Shown here: positions 9,113 to 17,057 of the stretch, in pieces | Position numbering within the stretch: the stretch's first letter is position 1 | How the letters are laid out: each line of letters starts with the position of its first letter | NCBI GenBank assembly: GCA_963764505.1 | Contig: CAVXSP010000001.1 | Span: 186,001 to 250,000 of the forward strand | Direction of reading: 5' to 3' | Length of the DNA: 64,000 bases | Origin: CAVXSP01 sp963764505 | GTDB lineage: Bacteria; Acidobacteriota; Vicinamibacteria; Vicinamibacterales; SCN-69-37 | Notes under the pieces: model-generated | Database searches by the model: none | Told to the model about the DNA's origin: nothing | What the model saw: the letters and a program-made list of their open reading frames with translations, nothing else | Program-made: the position numbers and the translations under genes

Positions 9113-9749
9113 GCTGGACTGGGCTCCCGTGCCGTTGCGCCAGTTGCCTGCCCGTATCGCGAAGCGCGCCGAGCGGGCGGGTGTGGCGATCGCGCCGGAC
9201 GTCGCGCGGGGTCTGGCGGCATATCTGGAGCTCGTCGGCCGCTGGAATCGAAAGATCAACCTCACGGCGCTTCACGTCGATCCGCCGGACGATGCGGCCA
9301 TCGACCGCCTGGTCATCGAGGCGATTGCCGCCGCCAGATACTTGCGTCCAGAGGACACGAGGGTTCTCGACATCGGGTCCGGTGGCGGATCGCCGGCGAT
9401 TCCACTGAAGCTGGCGGTGCCGCGCCTGGAGCTCACGCTGGTCGAATCGAAGGTCAGGAAGGCCGCGTTCCTGCGGGAAGCCGTCCGGCAGCTCGATCTG
9501 GAGGGCGTCCAGGTCGAGAACCGACGGCTGGCGGAGATCGCGCCGGCGTCGGCGAGAGCGGACGTCGCCACGATACGAGGCGTTCGCCTCGACGGGGAGC
9601 TCGTGGACGTGCTTGGGCGCCTGGTCAGGCCCGGGGGACGCGTGTTCGTATTTGGCGGGAGCGGGGCTGGAGCGCTTGCGTCGGCGGCGACGGAGATTGT
9701 TCCGCTTCTGGGGGAGCGAGAGAATCTGCTGCTGATTGCCTGTTTCTAG
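9099..9749 (+). CDS. rsmG: 16S rRNA (guanine527-N7)-methyltransferase RsmG
   Basis: RsmG methylates G527 of 16S rRNA using S-adenosylmethionine. The 216-residue product contains the pre-motif GRWNRKINLTA (about residues 48-58), the SAM-binding glycine loop VLDIGSGGGSPAIPL near residue 88 and the acidic VESK motif. The likely GTG start at 9099 overlaps the 3' end of mnmG by 14 bp, and the mnmE-mnmG-rsmG order is common. The C-terminal part is more divergent than usual around residues 145-160, but no frame break is seen. Confidence 0.93.
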   Translation: MILTELDWAPVPLRQLPARIAKRAERAGVAIAPDVARGLAAYLELVGRWNRKINLTALHVDPPDDAAIDRLVIEAIAAARYLRPEDTRVLDIGSGGGSPAIPLKLAVPRLELTLVESKVRKAAFLREAVRQLDLEGVQVENRRLAEIAPASARADVATIRGVRLDGELVDVLGRLVRPGGRVFVFGGSGAGALASAATEIVPLLGERENLLLIACF

Positions 9750-9852
9750 CGGCAGGGCAGCGATTGGTTATAAGACCAATATATTTAGTAGGCCTGGAGA
9801 CTGTCAGAGGGCGCGGCTTCGGGTTGAGCGTGCGCGCCGATTTATAGCGGTT

Positions 9853-9990
9853 TCGGGAACCGTGTAGTGCGCTGTTGGCCCTCACTCGCGATCTCGCGCG
9901 CCACCAAGCGGCCCGCTGCTCGAATTCGGGCCTACAGCGCACTACACGATTCCCGAAACCGAGCTAGCGGTTGGGGAGGCTCTCCACTCG
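9853..9990. repeat. 138-bp palindromic repeat, copy 1 (left of the insertion sequence)
   Basis: This repeat is nearly identical to 12307-12443, in the same orientation. It is built around inverted arms of 26 bp (9850-9875 and 9934-9959, one mismatch) with GTGTAGTGCGCTGT near the inner end, enclosing about 58 bp. The last 30 bp, ending CTCTCCACTCG, are also shared. The left terminal repeat of the insertion sequence begins immediately afterwards. No coding capacity is evident. It resembles a REPIN or small non-autonomous element. The preceding stretch 9750-9849 holds nothing recognisable. Confidence 0.8.
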
Positions 9991-10003
9991 AGTAACAATA
10001 TAC

Positions 10004-10032
10004 TTGACGGGGTAATCTGGAATCGCTATACT
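10004..10032 (+). promoter_or_regulatory. Transposase promoter built into the left terminal repeat
   Basis: The -35 hexamer TTGACG (10004-10009) lies inside the terminal inverted repeat, and TATACT (10027-10032) follows after exactly 17 bp. The transposase ATG begins only 7 bp after the -10 box, so transcription should start at or next to the start codon and give a leaderless mRNA. No Shine-Dalgarno site could fit in the transcript. Confidence 0.7.
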
Positions 10033-10039
10033 TCCTGGC

Positions 10040-10996
10040 ATGGCGACCGATACCCCGCTCCCGCGCACACTGCTGGAGGCCGTCAAATACTTCGCGGACC
10101 CCGAGCACTGCCTGTCCTACCTCGTCAGCCGGCGCTGGCCCGAGGGGGTCACGTGCCCGGTCTGCAACAGCCCGCGCGTCCACTTCGACAAGACGCGCAT
10201 GGGCTGGCGGTGCGCCGCGAAGCACCCCGGCCGGAAGTTCACCCTCAAGACCGGGACGATCTTCGAGGACTCGCCGATTGGCCTCGACAAGTGGCTCCCG
10301 GCCGTCTGGATGATTGCCGGCGACAAGAACGGCATCTCCAGCCACGAACTCGGGCGCGCCTTGGGCGTCACCCAGAAAACCGCGTGGTTCATGCTCCACC
10401 GCATTCGTCTGGCCATGCAGAGCGAGACGGGCGGCAAGCTCGGCGGCGAAGTCGAAGTGGACGAGACGTTCATCGGCGGGAAGGCCCGCAACATGCACGC
10501 CGGCAAGCGGAATGGCCGGCAGCTTCGCGGGCGCTCCGTCGAGGGCAAGGCCGCCGTGATGGGCCTTCTGCAGCGGCATCCTGGCAAAGGCAAGTCCCGC
10601 GTCCGGCTGGAGCACGTCCCTGGCACGAAGCGGCATCAGCTCCAGTCGCGCGTCGAGCAGCACGTCGAGGACGGGGCGAGGGTCTACACCGACGCGCTCG
10701 CGTCCTACGACCATCTCGGGCTCTACTACGAGCATCAGGTGATCGACCACGCCGAAGCCTACGTGCAGGGCGAGGTCCACACGAACGGCCTGGAGAACTT
10801 CTGGAGCCTGCTGAAGCGGTCCATTCGCGGGACCTACGTCTCGGTCGAGCCGTTCCACCTGTTCCGGTATCTCGACGAACAGGCGTTCCGGTTCAACGAG
10901 CGCGAGGGAGACGACGCGGATCGGTTCCAGTCGGCCATCGACGGCATCGTGGGCCGGCGCGTGATGTACCGAGCAGTTGATCGGCGGGACGGGTGA
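10040..10996 (+). CDS. IS1595 family (ISXO2-type) transposase
   Basis: This is the enzyme that moves the surrounding insertion sequence. The 318-residue protein has an N-terminal zinc-ribbon with CPVC near residue 39, a helix-turn-helix region (about 100-130) and an ISXO2-like catalytic domain beginning VEVDETFIGGK, which supplies the first catalytic aspartate (about residue 146). YTDALASYD supplies the second acidic residue and the VHTNGLENFWSLLKR block the final part, typical of the ISXO2 group, which has N or E in the last position. The frame is intact, so the element may be active. The downstream accessory gene is convergent and ends 15 bp away. Confidence 0.93.
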   Translation: MATDTPLPRTLLEAVKYFADPEHCLSYLVSRRWPEGVTCPVCNSPRVHFDKTRMGWRCAAKHPGRKFTLKTGTIFEDSPIGLDKWLPAVWMIAGDKNGISSHELGRALGVTQKTAWFMLHRIRLAMQSETGGKLGGEVEVDETFIGGKARNMHAGKRNGRQLRGRSVEGKAAVMGLLQRHPGKGKSRVRLEHVPGTKRHQLQSRVEQHVEDGARVYTDALASYDHLGLYYEHQVIDHAEAYVQGEVHTNGLENFWSLLKRSIRGTYVSVEPFHLFRYLDEQAFRFNEREGDDADRFQSAIDGIVGRRVMYRAVDRRDG

Positions 10997-11011
10997 CCGC
11001 CCCGATTCCCT

Positions 11012-11209
11012 TTACTGTTCGTAGGCAGGATCGGGGAAAGCGCCCGCCGAAGGCCGCGTAGCCTTCGGCTTGGGGCCGCGCTTGCGCGGGTTCTGCGCGG
11101 CCTGTTCTTTGTGCGCCTGCACGCGGGCGTCGAGTTCGGCCTTGGGGACCGTCAACAATTGCCCCATCAGTCGGTCGAACTCGACGTATGCTTTGGGCCG
11201 TTTCGGCAT
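11012..11209 (-). CDS. Small basic accessory protein of the insertion sequence
   Basis: This 65-residue product begins MPKRPKAYVEFDRLMGQLL and has a lysine/arginine-rich segment (NPRKRGPKPKATRP) near the C-terminus. I preferred the ATG at 11209 because GGAGG sits 5-9 bp upstream of it; an ATG at 11236 would add nine residues. It converges on the transposase gene inside the same element. Small basic proteins of this kind recur with ISXO2-type transposases in my recollection, but no function is known. DNA binding, or regulation of transposition, is a guess from composition. Confidence 0.65.
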   Translation of the reverse strand: MPKRPKAYVEFDRLMGQLLTVPKAELDARVQAHKEQAAQNPRKRGPKPKATRPSAGAFPDPAYEQ

Positions 11210-11239
11210 TCCGCCTCCATGATACGCCTGTGACATGGG

Positions 11240-12281
11240 CGTGACTGCGCTAATCCAACTGCGCTGCTAATTGTCGTCGGAACCGTGTCGAGCTTGGCGT
11301 CGGAACGCTAACCGCCATACCAGACGCCTCCAAGTCACCAAGGCAGCTAAGCGCCAACGAGCAGATCAAGAGAGAACCACCCGATGTTGCGTCCGGCCTC
11401 CCAGTATTGCCACAGGCCCCAAGCACCACATCCCACAGCACAACAAAACGAGACGAGAAAGCCGCAGGCAAGACGAGCATGAGATGCCGACCGACTGGAT
11501 TCAGGCCAGCGCCGCCCGACCTTTCGTTCAGTCGCGAATCTTGCCAAAGCGCGGACAAACTCGAGCAATCTGGTGTCTACAAGGCTGAAGGGCACTTCGG
11601 CAGACGGCCGATGCCAGATGCTCGTGGCGACAGGCTCAAAAGCGCACGCCGATGGCTGTCAGAGCAGCGCTTAATGAACAGTCCAGAAGGACTGCAGCCA
11701 ATGGCTCTTGCAACATCATCTAGATATCACAATTCGGCGTATCCGTCTAAGTCAGTTGATGATCATCGAGAGACGAACTTGCCAGACTCGCGGATTGAGA
11801 ATATTGGCGAGAGCGAGTGACCACTTCAGTGTCGTCCGTCGAAGGCGACGTGGCGACAGTCTGAGATGAACCGTCCATGCCGCCAGATCCCGGCCTCGAA
11901 GCATTGGAGCTAGTTGCAGCATGGAGATCAAACCCGGCATGCGATGGATTTATCGATTACGCTCAAATCTGCTCGGACTCTCACCAGGTGTGCCCATCGA
12001 AACAAATGGGAATCCAGACGGAACTGGATTTTCTGGCGTGGATCTCATCAGCGGGAAATCGCCAGGGACTGCCTACCACCGAGGGTATCTGTGGGCAATC
12101 TGGACAAGCCGTGTCCAAGGACGCATTTGTCGAGATCGTCGATGAACGCTCGCAGACATTGAGCTCACGGACAACGAATCGAGCGCCAGCGCTGCGACGA
12201 GGAGGATTAGAACTAGCAGGGCGAGCGCCAGCCCGATTGAGACCACGCCGGCCTGTCGGTCAATATTCTGACGGGTATGCG
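11240..12281. other. Low-GC cargo region of the insertion sequence without a clear gene
   Basis: About 1.05 kb between the accessory gene and the right terminal repeat is visibly less GC-rich than the rest of the window and carries only short open frames in several phases. Two look slightly protein-like. On the minus strand about 11350-11595 encodes a hydrophobic stretch (FLVSFCCAVGCGAWGLWQYW). On the plus strand 11921-12145 encodes 74 residues beginning MEIKPGMRWIYRLRSN. Neither matches a family I recognise, and neither has a convincing ribosome-binding site. Decayed cargo genes are the simplest reading. Confidence 0.4.
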
Positions 12282-12306
12282 TTACCCCGTCAAGTATATT
12301 ATTACC

Positions 12307-12443
12307 TTCGGGAATCGTGTAGTGCGCTGTTGGCCCTCACTCGCGATCTCCCGCGCCACTAAGCGCCCGCTGCTCGAATTCGGCCCTACAGCGCACTACA
12401 CGATTCCCGAAACCGAGCTAGCGGTTGGGAGGCTCTCCACTCG
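12307..12443. repeat. 138-bp palindromic repeat, copy 2 (right of the insertion sequence)
   Basis: This is the second copy of the repeat at 9853-9990, in direct orientation, with only a handful of substitutions and 1-bp gaps. The left arm (12307-12330) follows the right terminal repeat of the insertion sequence directly. The right arm is 12388-12413. The shared sequence ends at CTCTCCACTCG, after which unique DNA leads towards parS. Confidence 0.8.
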
Positions 12444-12608
12444 TCGGCCCACCGAACGGCGACCATGAACTCATCGCACCGGGCCGGATCGGCAAGAAAC
12501 TCAATGGCCTGTTGGAGGGTCTGGGATATTATCCCCTCCGCATGGCCCTTGGCGGTCTGCAAGGGAACTCTGGACGGCATACCAGGTGAATCTAAAGCGA
12601 ATCTCCTG

Positions 12609-12788
12609 ATGGAGCACAGACTTCAGCGGACGAAGTGGATAGCTCGGGCGTTCTTGTTCCTGGCAATCTTGTCGTTTGTCTGGAATCTCTCCGCCGGCGA
12701 TGGACGTCACTGGCCTACCGCGATTCTGGCAATGTTCGCGGTGATTTTCAGTGCACGGGCGAGCCAGCTAGCCAAGTCGAAAACCTGA
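12609..12788 (+). CDS. Possible small membrane protein
   Basis: This is a 59-codon frame from ATG at 12609, beginning MEHRLQRTKWIARAFLFLA. It encodes a positively charged N-terminus and two hydrophobic stretches (about 11-25 and 35-48), separated by a polar loop. It ends 10 bp before the parS palindrome. There is no strong ribosome-binding site and I do not recognise a family. It could be a genuine small membrane protein or a remnant associated with the neighbouring insertion. Confidence is low. Confidence 0.3.
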   Translation: MEHRLQRTKWIARAFLFLAILSFVWNLSAGDGRHWPTAILAMFAVIFSARASQLAKSKT

Positions 12789-12798
12789 CCCCTTCGGC

Positions 12799-12812
12799 GT
12801 TCCACGTGGAAC
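12799..12812. promoter_or_regulatory. parS centromere-like site
   Basis: GTTCCACGTGGAAC is a perfect 14-bp palindrome matching the core of known chromosomal parS sites, including the form used in Pseudomonas. It lies about 190 bp upstream of parA and some 10 kb from the candidate origin, the usual location. ParB should load here. The rest of 12813-13004 shows no gene. Confidence 0.85.
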
Positions 12813-13004
12813 ACTGGCCGCGCTGCCCGAATTGGACTCCCGGGCCCCTGTAGAGGCGCGCTCTCATGATTTCAGGGCCACTCTCCGCTGCTTCGGCCTG
12901 GTAAGGTTGCGGGATGCCCGCGTTTGCGTTATCGTCGCCCACGACGCAGAACTCGCTCGAGCAGAGGTTCAGAGTCGCTCAAAGAGATTGACTATTTCTG
13001 TCTT

Positions 13005-13841
13005 ATGACCAAATTTGCGCGCGTCATAGCTGTCGCCAACCAGAAGGGCGGCGTGGCTAAGACCACCACCGCCATCAACCTCGCCGCCTCCCTCGCCATG
13101 GCCAACCAGCGCGTCCTCCTGGTCGACATGGACCCCCAGGCGAACCTGACGAGCGGCCTCGGCCAAAAGGGCCGCGCGCCCGAAGGCGGCACCGTCTACG
13201 ACGCACTCACGCGCGGCACGGCGAACGCCGCCGCCTTCGTCGGCTCCACCACCATCGACAACCTGTCGCTCGTCTCCGCCGACCGCCAGTTGACCGGCGC
13301 GGAAATCGAGCTCGTCTCGCTCCCCGAGCGCGAATACCGTCTGCGTCGCGTGCTCGACCATCTGCGCGCCGACTTCGACTACATCTTCGTCGACACGCCT
13401 CCGTCGCTGGGCTTGCTCACCCTCAACGCCCTCGTCGCCGCCGACACCGTCCTCGTGCCGATCAACTGCGAGTACTTCGCCCTCGAGGGCATCGCCGACC
13501 TGCTCGCCACGCTCGATCGCATACGCACGTCGCTCAATCCCGGACTCGAGCTCGAAGGCGTGCTGCTGACGATGTACGACGATCGCACGAACCTCGGCCA
13601 GCAAGTCGGACAGAACATCCGCGAGTTCTTCGGTGAGAAGGTCTATCGCACGGTGATCCCGCGCAACATCCGGCTCGGCGAGGCGCCGAGCCACGGACTG
13701 CCGGTCATCCTCTACGACGCGCGCTCGCGCGGCGCAGCCGCCTACGTCGCGCTGGCCCACGAGTTCCTGGAACGAGATCGGAAGGACCGCCCGGCCGGCG
13801 ATGCCCCGGCCGCTCCCACCGACTCCGGCCGCCTCGACTGA
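13005..13841 (+). CDS. parA: Chromosome-partitioning ATPase ParA (Soj)
   Basis: ParA is a deviant Walker ATPase that moves ParB-bound origin regions apart. The 278-residue protein starts MTKFARVIAVANQKGG from the ATG at 13005. The deviant Walker A motif KGGVAKTT occupies about 14-21, with VLLVDMDPQANLTSG as the A' motif and YIFVDTPPSLGLLTLNAL as the Walker B region. The C-terminal tail, rich in Asp, Pro and Ala, is variable. parB follows after 49 bp and parS lies upstream, giving a complete ParABS module next to the origin. Confidence 0.96.
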   Translation: MTKFARVIAVANQKGGVAKTTTAINLAASLAMANQRVLLVDMDPQANLTSGLGQKGRAPEGGTVYDALTRGTANAAAFVGSTTIDNLSLVSADRQLTGAEIELVSLPEREYRLRRVLDHLRADFDYIFVDTPPSLGLLTLNALVAADTVLVPINCEYFALEGIADLLATLDRIRTSLNPGLELEGVLLTMYDDRTNLGQQVGQNIREFFGEKVYRTVIPRNIRLGEAPSHGLPVILYDARSRGAAAYVALAHEFLERDRKDRPAGDAPAAPTDSGRLD

Positions 13842-13890
13842 TCCGCCACTCGACTCGGAACTGGCCAAGCACGCAAGAGGAGATCGCGCC

Positions 13891-14766
13891 ATGGCAGAAC
13901 GACGATCCGCATTGGGCCGCGGGTTGAGCGCCCTGATCCCGGAGGCCGCGCCTCCGCCAACGGCCGGGCGTGAGCTGCCCGCTGGTCCGGTCGAGATCGA
14001 TCTGGATCTGCTGCGGCCGAACCCGCGCCAGCCCCGGACCCAGATCGACGAGGCGCGCCTGGAGGAGCTCGCCCAGTCCATCCGCGCGAACGGCGTCATT
14101 CAGCCCGTGCTGGTCCGCCGCGCCGTGGACCACTACGAGATCGTCGCCGGCGAGCGCCGCTGGAGGGCCGCGCAGCGCGCCGGCCTGCTCAAGATGCCCG
14201 TCACGATCCGCGACGTGCCCGACGAGAAGCTGCTCGAGGTGGCGCTGATCGAGAACATCCAGCGCGAGGATCTGAACCCGATCGAGGAGGCGCAGGCCTA
14301 TCGGCGGCTGAGCGACGAGCTCCAGCTCTCGCAGGAACAGATCGCGGCGGCGGTCGGGAAGGACCGCGCCACCGTCGCGAACCTGCTCCGGCTGCTCCGC
14401 CTGCCGGTCGAGATCAGGAACGACGTGAGCGCCGGCGCGCTCGGCATGGGGCACGCGCGGGCGCTCCTGGCCCTGCCCGACGAAGCCGTCCAGCGCCGGA
14501 TCGCGAGAGACGTCGTGGCGCGCGGATGTTCGGTGCGCGAAACGGAATCGATCGTGCGCCGCGAGCTCGCGCCGGCCTCGCCCCCCCCCGCGCCGCCCCG
14601 GCCGGATCCGAACACGCGGGCCGCCGAGGAGAAGCTCAGGATCGCCCTCGGCACGCGCGTCAGGATCGTCCGCAAGGGCGGCGGCGGCCGGATCGAAATC
14701 GACTTCACGAGCGAGCCGGAGTTGCAGCGCCTCTACGAAGCCATCACGGCGTCGGATCGCGATTAG
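13891..14766 (+). CDS. parB: Chromosome-partitioning protein ParB
   Basis: ParB is a CTP-dependent DNA clamp that loads at parS and spreads. I chose the ATG at 13891, which follows an AGAGGAGA ribosome-binding site; the 291-residue product opens MAERRSALGRGLSALIP, the family hallmark. The CTP-binding N-terminal domain contains LRPNPRQPRTQID, ERRWRAAQRAG and ENIQREDLNPIEEAQAY. A helix-turn-helix (about 140-190) is followed by a proline-rich linker and a short dimerisation tail. selD starts 10 bp downstream, so the two may share a transcript. Confidence 0.96.
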   Translation: MAERRSALGRGLSALIPEAAPPPTAGRELPAGPVEIDLDLLRPNPRQPRTQIDEARLEELAQSIRANGVIQPVLVRRAVDHYEIVAGERRWRAAQRAGLLKMPVTIRDVPDEKLLEVALIENIQREDLNPIEEAQAYRRLSDELQLSQEQIAAAVGKDRATVANLLRLLRLPVEIRNDVSAGALGMGHARALLALPDEAVQRRIARDVVARGCSVRETESIVRRELAPASPPPAPPRPDPNTRAAEEKLRIALGTRVRIVRKGGGGRIEIDFTSEPELQRLYEAITASDRD

Positions 14767-14776
14767 ACTGTCTGCC

Positions 14777-15820
14777 GTGAAGAAGCGTCTCACCGACTAC
14801 GCCGCCTGCGCCGGTTGAGCGGCGAAACTCGCCGCTGGCGAGCTCGCCCAGGTGCTGGGCGGACTTCCGCGTTCGACCGATGACCGTGTCCTGGTCGACT
14901 ACCGGACGGCGGACGATGCGGGTGTGTACCGCTGGGCCGGCGGGCCCGCGCTCGTCCAGACCGTCGACTTCTTCACGCCCATCGTCGACGACCCCTACGC
15001 CTACGGACAGATCGCCGCCGCCAACGCGCTGAGCGACATCTACGCCATGGGAGGGGAGCCCCGCACGGCGCTCGCAATCGCGGCGTGGCCGAAGGGAAGT
15101 GTCGACGCCGAGCTGATTGCGGCGATCGTCCGGGGCGGCCTGGACAAGCTCACCGAGGCAGGCGTCGCGCTGCTCGGCGGCCACACGATCGCCGACGAGG
15201 AGATCAAGTTCGGGTATGCCGTCACCGGGGCGATTGATCCGGAGGATGTCTGGACCAACGCCGGCGCGCGCGTCGGGGACACGCTCGTCCTCACCAAGCC
15301 GCTCGGCACGGGCATCATCGCGACGGCCGTCAAGCACGAGCGGGCCGGCGAGGATCTGATTGCGGCGGCGACCGAGTCGATGGTCCGCTTGAACCGCGCC
15401 GCGGCCATCGCGGCGCGCAGCCTGCCGCACGGCGCGGTGAGCGCGTGCACGGACGTCACGGGGTTCGGCCTCGCCGGGCACGCGTCTGAGGTCGCCACGG
15501 CGAGCCGCGTCACGCTGATTTTCGACGCTGCGGCCCTGCCGCTGCTGCCAGGGGCGGACGCGCTGGCGGCGACGAACCGGTCGGGCGGCGGGCGCACGAA
15601 CGAGGAATTCTTCGGTGGAGGCGTGTCGATGGCGCCCGAGGTCCCGGAAACCCTGCGGCTCGTCGCCTTCGATCCCCAGACGTCGGGCGGCCTGCTCCTG
15701 GCGCTCGATCCGGCCGAGGCGGAGGCGTTCCTCGAACGGGCCGTCACGGCCGGCGTGCCCGCGTGCCGCGTCGGGCGCGTCGCCGCGCGCGACGGGGACG
15801 TCCTCGTCCGTTTCCGCTGA
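14777..15820 (+). CDS. selD: Selenide, water dikinase (selenophosphate synthetase) containing selenocysteine at an in-frame UGA
   Basis: SelD makes selenophosphate from selenide and ATP, the selenium donor for selenocysteine and selenouridine. Reading from GTG at 14777 gives VKKRLTDYAACAG, then an in-frame TGA (14816-14818, codon 14), then AAKLAAGELAQVLGG. The family normally reads LTxYSxxxGCxxKL, so the UGA sits exactly on the catalytic Cys position, as in known selenoprotein SelD. With UGA decoded as selenocysteine the protein is 347 residues, the normal length. The later motifs VDFFTPIVDDPYAYGQIAAA, GGHTIADEE, TDVTGFGLAGHA and DPQTSGGLL are intact. A frame starting downstream of the UGA would lose the active site. 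Confidence 0.93.
14845..14861 (+). promoter_or_regulatory. Candidate bacterial SECIS hairpin in selD
   Basis: Downstream of the selD UGA, CGCCCAG (14845-14851) pairs perfectly with CTGGGCG (14855-14861) around the loop GTG. The first loop base is a G lying 33 nt after the UGA, within the spacing generally reported for bacterial SECIS elements. A second hairpin (14819-14835) directly after the UGA has no G at the start of its loop. The fold is seen in sequence; SelB binding is inferred. Confidence 0.5.
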
Positions 15821-15955
15821 CGATTCCCTCCAGAATCCGGCCGCGCGCGCCTTGCCCGGATCCGCGAAGCGATGGTATAAATTGACGTTTGCCCGAGGCC
15901 CGGCGAGGCACCCGATCGACCTTGCCGGACGCCTGGCGACAGACCGCGGTCGCGC

Positions 15956-16381
15956 ATGATTCCCGATCTCACCGTTCTCTGGGTCATCGTCCTCGTCCTG
16001 ATTCTGTCGGTGGTCGTCAATCGCCTGATCTTTCAGCCCGTGCTGAAGGTGATCGCGCAGCGGGAACACGCCGCCTCCTCTGCCCGGGCGCTGGCCGAGC
16101 AGGCCGCGTCGGAAGCGCGGCAGGCGACCGAGGAGTTCGACCGGAAGACAGCCGCCGCTCGGAGCGAGGTGTACCGGCAGATGGACGAGATGCGCCGAAC
16201 GGCCCTCGAGGAGCGCGCGGCGCTGGTCGACGCGGCACGGAAGGAAGCGGAAGAGCAGCTCGCGCAGGCGCGCGCGCAGCTCGATCGCGACGTGACGGAC
16301 GCCCGCGCGCGTCTGGAGAGCGACGCCGAGCAGCTCGCCGCTCAGGCCGAGGCCCGGATTCTGGGACGCCGCGCGTCATAG
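15956..16381 (+). CDS. atpF: ATP synthase F0 subunit b (first b-type subunit)
   Basis: This subunit forms part of the peripheral stalk that holds F1 against rotation. The 141-residue protein has one N-terminal membrane helix (VLWVIVLVLILSVVVNRLIF, about 7-26) followed by a long charged coiled-coil (about 35-135) rich in Ala, Glu and Arg. Start ATG is at 15956. It is the first gene of a cluster encoding b, b-like, delta, alpha, gamma, beta and epsilon. As in organisms with b and b', two different b-type proteins are encoded in tandem and probably pair as a heterodimer; which is b and which b' cannot be told from this sequence alone. Confidence 0.88.
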   Translation: MIPDLTVLWVIVLVLILSVVVNRLIFQPVLKVIAQREHAASSARALAEQAASEARQATEEFDRKTAAARSEVYRQMDEMRRTALEERAALVDAARKEAEEQLAQARAQLDRDVTDARARLESDAEQLAAQAEARILGRRAS

Positions 16382-16412
16382 CCCGATCGACTCGTACATC
16401 GCCGAAACCCTG

Positions 16413-17057
16413 ATGCCCGACCTTCCGGCCCGCTGCCGCCGCGCCCTTGCCGCCCTCCTGCTGTTGCTGGCGTTCGGCGGCATGCTGCCGCCGGCCTCCG
16501 GCGCGTCCGTCCGCGTCGCCGCCGCCGGCATTCAGGAACCGGCGGATCGCGACGAGAGTGCGATCGACGCGGCCGAGGCCGAAGGCGGATGGAACAGCAC
16601 GATTGCGAAGGCGGTGAACTTCGCCCTCCTGGTCGGCCTTCTGGTCTACTTCCTGAAGGCGCCGGTCGCGGCGCACCTTCGAACGAGGAGCGAGACCATC
16701 CGCAGGGACCTGACCGACGCCGCCGCGCTGCGCGCCACCGCCGAACAGCAGCTGATCGACGTGCGCGCCAGGCTCGCCGCCCTGCCGGCCGAGCTGGAGC
16801 GCCTGCGCCGCCGCGGACAGGACGAGCTCGCCGACGAACAGACACGCCTGGCCGAAGCCACCGTCCGCGAGAAGCAGCACGTCCTCGAGCGCACGCGCCG
16901 GGAAATCGACCTCCAGTTTCGCGTGGCCCGCCGGCGGCTGCTCGAGCACGCCGCGGACCTGTCGATCGCGCTGGCCCGCGCCCGGATCGAGCGGGACATC
17001 ACGGCGGACGATCAGGCCCGCCTGGTCGACCGCTATGCGGCGGAGGTGCGCCTGTGA
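16413..17057 (+). CDS. atpF: ATP synthase F0 subunit b/b' (second b-type subunit, with N-terminal leader)
   Basis: This is a second peripheral-stalk subunit. The 214-residue protein begins with a signal-like hydrophobic segment (ALAALLLLLAFGGMLPPASG, about 11-30), a spacer, and then the membrane helix AVNFALLVGLLVYFLKAP (about 66-83). A coiled-coil of about 120 residues follows. The extra N-terminal leader is unusual compared with single-helix b subunits; similar forms occur in Acidobacteria and Deltaproteobacteria in my recollection. The stop overlaps the GTG start of atpH (17054-17057), so the two are translationally coupled. Confidence 0.87.
   Translation: MPDLPARCRRALAALLLLLAFGGMLPPASGASVRVAAAGIQEPADRDESAIDAAEAEGGWNSTIAKAVNFALLVGLLVYFLKAPVAAHLRTRSETIRRDLTDAAALRATAEQQLIDVRARLAALPAELERLRRRGQDELADEQTRLAEATVREKQHVLERTRREIDLQFRVARRRLLEHAADLSIALARARIERDITADDQARLVDRYAAEVRL

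Larger units (their letters stand above)
9992..12305. mobile_element. Insertion sequence of IS1595/ISXO2 type, about 2.3 kb
   Basis: The element is bounded by 24-bp terminal inverted repeats. The left end is 9992-10015 (core CAATATACTTGACGGGGTAA) and the right end is 12282-12305, differing at about one inner position. Inside are an ISXO2-type DDE transposase, a small convergent accessory gene, and about 1.05 kb of lower-GC DNA without a clear gene. It is longer than a simple ISXO2 element, so the right half may be cargo. No 8-bp target duplication is visible: the flanks are two copies of a 138-bp palindromic repeat, and the bases touching each end differ. Confidence 0.8.

Noticed and set aside
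14819..14835. GCGGCG-AAACT-CGCCGC hairpin right after the selD UGA as the SECIS element
   Set aside because: It starts directly at the UGA and its loop lacks a G at the first positions; the hairpin at 14845-14861 fits the usual spacing better.
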